A DNA stretch of 19,200 nucleotides from DASPKW01 sp038244055 (GTDB lineage Bacteria; Planctomycetota; Phycisphaerae; Tepidisphaerales; Tepidisphaeraceae). The position numbers and the translations under genes are program-made. Positions 14,385 to 19,200 of this stretch are shown here, piece after piece (the stretch's first letter is position 1; each line of letters starts with the position of its first letter). The notes under the pieces were generated by a model that had not been told where the DNA came from, made no database searches, and was given only the letters and a program-made list of their open reading frames with translations. The stretch is from positions 1 to 19,200 of the forward strand of contig JBBRTW010000088.1 in the NCBI GenBank assembly GCA_038244055.1. The letters run 5' to 3'.

Positions 14385-14412
14385 ATTATGGGGAAAGCTG
14401 CGAATGATTCAA
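14385..14412 (-). promoter_or_regulatory. Sigma-70-type promoter for malate dehydrogenase
   Basis: On the minus strand TTGAAT (14407-14412), a 16-bp spacer and CATAAT (14385-14390). The transcript would start near 14378, about 29 bases before the ATG. The rest of the 221-bp gap up to the end of glutamine synthetase holds nothing I recognise. Confidence 0.55.
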
Positions 14413-14570
14413 TCCATGCCGGCGGCCTGGCGCGAAGAAGTGACTCCGCCATGGGTGAATTCAGGCTAAGCGCTGAGAAGAGACCGCCGGCACGGAGAAT
14501 TCGCATCCCGAGGACAACTCGCGGCGAATGGGCCCACCCCATCGAAATATCTCGCCATCCGATCGCTCAC

Positions 14571-15983
14571 TCAAATATCAAAGTACATGCAAAACTCGTA
14601 CGGATGCGGCCGCGTCCGAATCGCATCGACCTCGTTCTCCCGCTTGTATTTGATCCAGTAGTGGATGACATCCGCCGTGAACACATCGCCCTTGAGCAGG
14701 AACTCGTGGTCGTTCTCCAGCTCATTGCAGGCCTCATCCAGCGCGCTGGGGGCGCTGCGGATTTTGGCGTATTCATCCAGGCTCAGTTTGTAGATGTCCT
14801 TATCCAGCGGATCGCCTGGATCGATCTTGTTCTGGATTCCATCGATCGCGGCCATGGTGATCGCGCTGAAGGCCAGGTAGGGGTTGCAGCTTGAATCCGG
14901 GCAGCGGAATTCGACGCGTTTGGTCTTGGGGTTCTCCGAGTACATCGGGATGCGAATGGCGGCCGAGCGATTGCGGCTGGAGTAGACCAGGTTCACCGGC
15001 GCTTCGTATCCGGGGACCAGTCGCTTGTAGGAGTTGGTGGTCGGGTTGGTGAAGGCGCAGAGCGCGCGGGCATGTTTGAGGATGCCGCCGATGGCGTGCA
15101 AGCCCATCTCGGAGAGCCCGGCGTATTTGTTGCCCGCGAACAGCGGCTTGTCGCCGTTCCACAGCGAGAAGTGGACGTGCATCCCGCTGCCGTTGTCCTG
15201 ATAGAGCGGCTGGGGCATGAAGGTGACGACTTTGCCGTGCCGCGCGGCCACGTTCTTGCAGACATACTTGTACATCATCACGCTGTCGGCCATCGTCACC
15301 AGGTCCTGGTAGCGCATGTCGATCTCGCACTGCCCGCCAGTGGCCACCTCATGATGGTGGGCCTCGACGGGGATGCCCAAATCGATCAGCGTGGCCACCA
15401 TCTCCGAGCGGATGTTCTGCATCGTGTCCATCGGCGGGGTCGGAAAATATCCTTCCTTCAGTCGGATTTTGCAGCCGAGGTTGGAGGGGTCTTCATCGCC
15501 GCGGCCCCAGATGCCTTCGCGGCTGCCGACGTAATGCTTGCTGAAATTAATCCCCTGGTCGTAGAAGGCGTGGTCGAAGATGAAGAACTCGAGCTCCGGG
15601 CCGAAGAAGGCCATGTCGGCGATCCCGGATTTCTTCAAGTAGGCCTCGGTCTTGCGGGCGATGGAGCGCGGGTCCCGCGAGTATTCCTTTTTGGTGATCG
15701 GATCGCGCACGTCGCAGATCATCGAGAGCGTCGTGTGCTGGAGGAACGGGTCAACCTTGGCAGTACGGGCGACCGGGAGCAGGAGCATGTCCGATTCGTT
15801 GATCGCCTGCCAGCCGCGAATGGATGAGCCGTCGAAGCCGAATCCATGATCGAAAGCATCCTGCGAAAGCTCGCTGATCGGCACGGTGGTGTGCTGCCAC
15901 AGACCGGGAAAATCCATGAAGCGCAGATCGATGAACTGCACGTTTTTTTCCTGAATCAGCTTGAAGACATCCTGGGGGGTCAT
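14571..15983 (-). CDS. glnA: Type I glutamine synthetase
   Basis: The enzyme makes glutamine from glutamate, ammonia and ATP; GSI is a cytoplasmic dodecamer. The ATG at 15983 (GAGG 10 bases upstream) gives 470 aa, the standard GSI length, and the family start MTPQDVFKLI; an upstream in-frame ATG at 16076 would add 31 unconserved residues. Residues match E. coli numbering closely: GFDGSSIRG (49-57), E130 and E132 in GPELEFF, E212 and E220 (HEVATGGQCE), NGSGMHVH with H269, R321 in KRLVPGYEAP, R339 in SRNRS, and EFR (358-360). Y398 in KDIYKL corresponds to the adenylylated Tyr397, so the enzyme is of the GSI-beta type that can be controlled by GlnE; no glnB or glnE is in the window. Confidence 0.97.
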   Translation of the reverse strand: MTPQDVFKLIQEKNVQFIDLRFMDFPGLWQHTTVPISELSQDAFDHGFGFDGSSIRGWQAINESDMLLLPVARTAKVDPFLQHTTLSMICDVRDPITKKEYSRDPRSIARKTEAYLKKSGIADMAFFGPELEFFIFDHAFYDQGINFSKHYVGSREGIWGRGDEDPSNLGCKIRLKEGYFPTPPMDTMQNIRSEMVATLIDLGIPVEAHHHEVATGGQCEIDMRYQDLVTMADSVMMYKYVCKNVAARHGKVVTFMPQPLYQDNGSGMHVHFSLWNGDKPLFAGNKYAGLSEMGLHAIGGILKHARALCAFTNPTTNSYKRLVPGYEAPVNLVYSSRNRSAAIRIPMYSENPKTKRVEFRCPDSSCNPYLAFSAITMAAIDGIQNKIDPGDPLDKDIYKLSLDEYAKIRSAPSALDEACNELENDHEFLLKGDVFTADVIHYWIKYKRENEVDAIRTRPHPYEFCMYFDI

Positions 15984-16027
15984 GAGTTGAACCTCGAAAA
16001 ATGCGGGATTAGCGGTTGCGTTCAACG

Positions 16028-16033
16028 ATTGTA
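16028..16033 (-). promoter_or_regulatory. Possible -10 box of glutamine synthetase gene
   Basis: On the minus strand TACAAT lies 45 bp before the ATG at 15983, the same -10 sequence as at the topoisomerase A promoter, with no good -35. The 6-bp inverted arms TTCAAC/GTTGAA (16021-16026, 16046-16051) flank it. A leader of about 38 bases would follow. Confidence 0.35.
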
Positions 16034-16051
16034 CCCGGAAAGGGTGTTGAA

Positions 16052-16344
16052 TCCGAGAAGCCGCCAGCACCTGCAATCAGAGGCGGTTCCGCCCGCCCGA
16101 GCGAGTGGCCGCCATCGGGTTGCCGACGCCGCAAATCATTCTGATTCCATTGGTTATGAATCGTCCCCATGCAAGGTGGTGGCAAACTGAATCGGGCGGC
16201 GGATTTCTCTTGCAATTTCCCTTGCCCCGCCGGGTCCATCGCGCAATCGATTCACACACATCTGCAATTTCAACATGATTGAAACGGTGGTGTAAATAGG
16301 GGCGAGTTCGAGGCAACGACCAAGTCAAGTCCAGGAGATCTATC
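16052..16344. other. Divergent regulatory gap, glutamine synthetase / SGNH hydrolase
   Basis: This is the rest of the 361-bp gap between two divergent genes. It holds the palindrome TTTCAA-5-TTGAAA (16268-16284) close to the SGNH hydrolase and a TAAATA at 16293-16298 that could be part of a weak promoter. I see no gene, riboswitch or convincing sigma-54 site in it. Confidence 0.35.
16333..16337 (+). promoter_or_regulatory. Ribosome binding site fixing a TTG start
   Basis: AGGAG, 7 bases before TTG 16345. It supports the TTG as the real start of the SGNH hydrolase, where the signal peptide begins. Confidence 0.75.
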
Positions 16345-17070
16345 TTGAAATTGGCCAGGCGATTTTGGGCGGTCCTTCTTATTGTGTGCGCGGCCACAAC
16401 GGCCTCAGCCGCACCCGGCACGACTTCAGCCACCTCCAAGTCCTACCCCGACCCCGCGCGCTTCGAAAAGAGCATCCGCGCCTTTGAAGCCAAAGACAAC
16501 CAGGGCACCCCCGCCCCCGGCGGCATCGTCTGCGTCGGCAGTTCCTCCATGGCCTTCTGGAATGCCACCGTTCAACAGGATCTCGCCCCGCTCCCGGTCA
16601 TCCCCCGCGGGTTTGGCGGCAGCACGATGAACGATGCCCTGTTCTTCGCCGATCGCGTGGTCACTCGCTATCGCCCCAAGGCCGTCGTCCTTTATGAAGG
16701 CGATAATGACGTTGCGGCCGGTATCGCCCCTGAAAAAATTCGCGAGACCTTCGAAGCCTTCACTTCCACCGTCCACAAAGCCCTGCCTGATGCTCACATC
16801 TATGTGATCTCGATCAAGCTCAGCCCGGTTCGCGCGACGCTTTGGCCTAAGATTCTCGAGACCAATCGCCTCATCCAGGCCGCCTGCGGCAAGGACAAGC
16901 GGCTGGTCTATGTCAGCATTGTCGAAGCCATGATGGGCTCGGATGGCAAGGTTCGCGAGGACCTCTTCCGCACCGACAAGCTCCACATGAACCCCAAGGG
17001 TTACTCCATCTGGCGCGACAAGCTCCGACCCATTCTCATGGGCGCGGAATCGGTCGCCAAGCAGGGATAA
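16345..17070 (+). CDS. Exported SGNH/GDSL-type hydrolase
   Basis: The 241-aa protein begins with a signal peptide (KLARRFWAVLLIVCAATTASA, cleavage near residue 22), so it acts outside the cytoplasm. It shows the SGNH blocks in order: block I VCVGSSSM (62-69) with likely nucleophile S67, block II RGFGGS (88-93) with oxyanion Gly, block III YEGDND (117-122) with N121, and block V DKLHMNPKGY (211-220) with D211 and H214. The GDS Asp is Ser, a variant seen in the GSSS-type branch of the family. The activity would be an esterase or acetylesterase, for instance deacetylating polysaccharides; the substrate is unknown. The start is TTG with a good AGGAG. The gene is divergent from glutamine synthetase and ends 29 bp from the convergent PLD gene. 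Codons are C-ending, unlike the other + strand secreted gene. Confidence 0.92.
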   Translation: MKLARRFWAVLLIVCAATTASAAPGTTSATSKSYPDPARFEKSIRAFEAKDNQGTPAPGGIVCVGSSSMAFWNATVQQDLAPLPVIPRGFGGSTMNDALFFADRVVTRYRPKAVVLYEGDNDVAAGIAPEKIRETFEAFTSTVHKALPDAHIYVISIKLSPVRATLWPKILETNRLIQAACGKDKRLVYVSIVEAMMGSDGKVREDLFRTDKLHMNPKGYSIWRDKLRPILMGAESVAKQG

Positions 17071-17099
17071 TCTCCCAGCCGCCGCCCCGTCGGCAATCT

Positions 17100-18398
17100 T
17101 CAAATCAGCGGCGCGAACAGATGCGCCAGCCCGCCGAGGATTTTGTCCAGAAGGGTGCGGTCGTTCCACTGCCCGTAGGTGATGGGCTGGCTCTTCTCGA
17201 TGTCTTGTTCGAAAGTCCGGATCTGCGTGGCCGCGAAGGTGGGATCGTAGACGTTGAGGTTGGCCTCATCGTTGAGATGCAGCGAGCGATCGTCGAGATT
17301 GCAGGACCCAACCGATACCCAGAGCGCATCGACGATCAGCAGCTTGGTGTGGTACATCGTGGGCTGATATTCGAGAATCTCCACCCCCGCTTTAAGAAGC
17401 TGCCCCCATTCATCGCGCGAGGCATTTCCCACAATTTGGGAATCGGTATGCCGGCCGGGAACGATGATCTGGATGCGCACCCCGCGCCGGCGGGCTTCGA
17501 GCATCGCGGCGATGGTCTGCTCATCGGGAACGAAATAGGCGTTGCCGATTTGAATCGATTTTCGGGCGCTGTAGATGGAGATCAGGAACATCAGCTCCAT
17601 GCTGTCGTTGCCGCCCTGAGCGCCGGATTTGAACACCTGTGCGAACATATGGCCGGCCGCCGCCAGGTCGGGGAAGGTCTCTTCGCCGGTGGGCACATGC
17701 CCGGTGGTTTTCATCCAGTTGTCCATGAAGACCGCCTGGAGTTGGGCGACGACCGGACCCTCGATGCGATAGTGCATATCCCGCCAGTGCCGCGGGTCCT
17801 GGGCATTGCCCTCCCACACATCCGCGATGCCGACGCCCCCGGTGAAGCCGATCTTCCCATCCACGATCAGCAGCTTGCGATGGGTGCGATTGTTGAGCCG
17901 TGCCGCCGAGCCGATGTCGTACCATTGCAGGGGATGATAATGCACCAGCTCCACGCCGCTTTCCCTCATCTGGTCGATGTACTGGCGGGAAATTCTGCCG
18001 GAGCCGAGCCAGTCGATGATGACATTGACCTTCACGCCCGCCTTGGCGCGCTCGCAGAGCGCCTCGACGAACTTCTGGCCGATGTCGCCGGACCAGTAGA
18101 TGTAGGTTTCGAAGTTAACGGTCTTCCGCGCGGAGGCGATGGCCGAGAGCATGGCCGGGAAAATCTCCGCGCCATTGTTCAAAGGCTCAACCCGGTTGCC
18201 GCCGATCAGGGGCGGGCCGAGCAGGTTGCCCATGATGCGCGGGAACTGCGGGTCCGTGACCGCTGGCGTGGCCCGCAGGTCGTAGCGAAGGCGATCGCGA
18301 GGGGCGCAGCCGACATCCAGCATGGCCAGGGCAAATAACGGAAGAACAAAGCGAACACATCTCGAAAAAATCGAGTTGCGCGATTCCATGCGCTCCAT
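17100..18398 (-). CDS. Phospholipase D family protein, cardiolipin-synthase-like lipoprotein
   Basis: There are two PLDc (HKD) sites, numbered from ATG 18398: THRKLLIVDGK with H173, K175, D180, and YHTKLLIVDA with H350, K352, D357; each is followed by GG or GSCN as usual. PLD enzymes with this spacing are mostly cardiolipin synthases, joining two phosphatidylglycerols. Instead of the two N-terminal membrane helices of ClsA, this protein has one short hydrophobic stretch ending in LDVGC (C31), a lipoprotein signal, so it should be anchored to a membrane by lipid and face outwards. At 432 aa the length fits Cls. An ATG at 18389 has GGAG 3 bases upstream and is an equal candidate; the frame stays open to 18554, but that extension lacks protein-like features and would overlap the divergent gene's start. 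Confidence 0.88.
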   Translation of the reverse strand: MERMESRNSIFSRCVRFVLPLFALAMLDVGCAPRDRLRYDLRATPAVTDPQFPRIMGNLLGPPLIGGNRVEPLNNGAEIFPAMLSAIASARKTVNFETYIYWSGDIGQKFVEALCERAKAGVKVNVIIDWLGSGRISRQYIDQMRESGVELVHYHPLQWYDIGSAARLNNRTHRKLLIVDGKIGFTGGVGIADVWEGNAQDPRHWRDMHYRIEGPVVAQLQAVFMDNWMKTTGHVPTGEETFPDLAAAGHMFAQVFKSGAQGGNDSMELMFLISIYSARKSIQIGNAYFVPDEQTIAAMLEARRRGVRIQIIVPGRHTDSQIVGNASRDEWGQLLKAGVEILEYQPTMYHTKLLIVDALWVSVGSCNLDDRSLHLNDEANLNVYDPTFAATQIRTFEQDIEKSQPITYGQWNDRTLLDKILGGLAHLFAPLI

Positions 18399-18540
18399 GC
18401 TATTAGCGTCGGGCAAAACGCCGCAACGGTTGAATGAACAGGATTCCGCAGCGAATTTTGTGCGTTGTGGACCCGGCCCAATGCGGTTAGTCTGCTTAAA
18501 GCAACCCGCCGTCCGCGCGCTTTCCCCACACTGGAATCCG

Positions 18541-19200
18541 ATGTTTATTCGCATTGGTTATGATGTCGTATTCAATCTCCCCGCGCCCACGCCGATGCTC
18601 CTGATGCTCCAGGTTCATCCATCGCGCTTCCCTACTTTATGCGGCCCGGAGAAGCAGCGCGTCGAGCCTTACGCGCCCATCACTCCGTACATCGATACCT
18701 TCGGCAACAGTTGCGGCCGAATCTACGCCCCGGCCGGCGAGGTGCGCTTCGTCAGCGATGCCATCGCCTACGATGAGGGCCAGCCCGATCCCCATGACTT
18801 CTCCGCCCGCCAGCACCCGATCGAGGAACTTCCCTCCGATGCCCTGCGCTTCCTCCTGGCCAGCCGCTACTGCGAAGTCGATCTGCTCAAGGACATCGCC
18901 TGGAGTTTATTCTCGACCACACCGCTCGGCTGGGGCCGCGTGCAGGCGGTCTGCAACTGGGTGCATTCCAATGTCACCTTTGGCTACGCCTTCGCCCGCA
19001 ACACGCGCACCGCCCATGAAGTTTACAAGGAGCGCGTCGGCGTCTGCCGCGATTTCGCGCATCTGGCCATCACCTTTTGCCGCGCCCTGAACATCCCCGC
19101 GCGCTATGCCACAGGCTACCTCGGCGACATCGGCGTGCCCAAAGTCGATTCACCCATGGATTTCAGCGCATGGTTCGAGGTCTATCTGGGCGGGCGCTGG
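18541..19200 (+). CDS. Transglutaminase-like family protein, 3' end outside window
   Basis: From ATG 18541 the frame stays open to the right edge (220 codons). The N-terminal 100 residues (IRIGYDVVFNLPAPTPMLLM, then DTFGNSCGRIYAPAG) form the small N-terminal domain of bacterial transglutaminase-like proteins; from about 125 comes the core (PF01841), with VCNWVHSNVTFGY (137-149), the nucleophile C169 in RVGVCRDFAHLAI, and LNIPARYATGYLGDIG (183-198). The segment DFSAWFEVYLGG (207-218) stands where other transglutaminases have His-Ala-Trp; Ser is what I remember in this branch. Proteins like this are thought to be cysteine peptidases or amidases, with the reaction unproven. The ATG has no good ribosome site. 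It is divergent from the PLD gene, 142 bp away. Codons are C-ending. Confidence 0.9.
   Translation, partial: MFIRIGYDVVFNLPAPTPMLLMLQVHPSRFPTLCGPEKQRVEPYAPITPYIDTFGNSCGRIYAPAGEVRFVSDAIAYDEGQPDPHDFSARQHPIEELPSDALRFLLASRYCEVDLLKDIAWSLFSTTPLGWGRVQAVCNWVHSNVTFGYAFARNTRTAHEVYKERVGVCRDFAHLAITFCRALNIPARYATGYLGDIGVPKVDSPMDFSAWFEVYLGGRW

Noticed and set aside
16176..16192. Sigma-54-like site (TTGCCACCACCTTGC on the minus strand) upstream of glutamine synthetase
   Set aside because: The GG of the -24 element is TG and the rest matches poorly; spacing alone is not enough.
18978..19200. Loss of the catalytic His in the transglutaminase-like protein (Ser-Ala-Trp instead of His-Ala-Trp)
   Set aside because: As far as I remember, DFSAWFEVYL is normal in this branch of the family, and the rest of the core lies outside the window, so loss of activity cannot be claimed.
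1..19200. CRISPR array, tRNA, rRNA, insertion sequence or prophage
   Set aside because: No regularly spaced direct repeats, cloverleaf sequence, transposase/integrase or phage structural gene was seen.

Overview
The window looks like chromosomal DNA of a GC-rich, free-living bacterium of the PVC group, most likely a planctomycete (Phycisphaerae/Tepidisphaerales-like). That assignment is inference. It rests on dispersed inverted-repeat spacers of the kind common in PVC genomes, on a ThuA-like protein and an FAD-dependent oxidoreductase with an S-layer-like tail, and on short genes switching strand every one to three genes. No 16S, tRNA, CRISPR, IS element or phage gene was recognised.

Layout. 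1-5.9 kb (+): the 3' part of an FAD-dependent oxidoreductase that enters the window through a Gly/Ala-rich stretch; an unrecognised 198-aa protein; a nested inverted-repeat spacer; a ThuA-like protein; a second repeat spacer; and a large acyl-CoA dehydrogenase with an extra C-terminal region. 5.9-11.8 kb: on the minus strand, a type IIA topoisomerase pair (A subunit upstream, B subunit downstream, ParC/ParE-like on balance) followed by a small TPR protein. Two tandem HicB-like genes sit between the topoisomerase genes on the opposite strand. 11.8-13.3 kb: a regulatory spacer with a good promoter overlapped by a palindrome, then a secreted protein of unknown function, then a long imperfect hairpin repeat. 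13.4-16.0 kb (-): malate dehydrogenase and type I glutamine synthetase, each apparently with its own promoter. 16.3-19.2 kb: an exported SGNH hydrolase (+), a cardiolipin-synthase-like PLD lipoprotein (-), and the start of a transglutaminase-like protein (+) that runs off the right edge.

How the genes relate. Apart from the topoisomerase pair and the twin HicB-like genes, there is little operon logic. The genes are mostly single units for housekeeping (DNA topology, TCA cycle, nitrogen assimilation, phospholipid synthesis), mixed with oxidoreductase, ThuA-like and secreted genes. The two sets differ in codon style: housekeeping genes mostly end codons in C, whereas the oxidoreductase, ThuA-like, acyl-CoA dehydrogenase and secreted genes mostly end them in G.

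I found no convincing new multi-gene system. The most unusual items are the pair of HicB-like proteins without HicA or a DNA-binding tail, the Gly/Ala-rich N-terminus of the topoisomerase A subunit, the palindrome over that gene's promoter, and the three structured repeat spacers.
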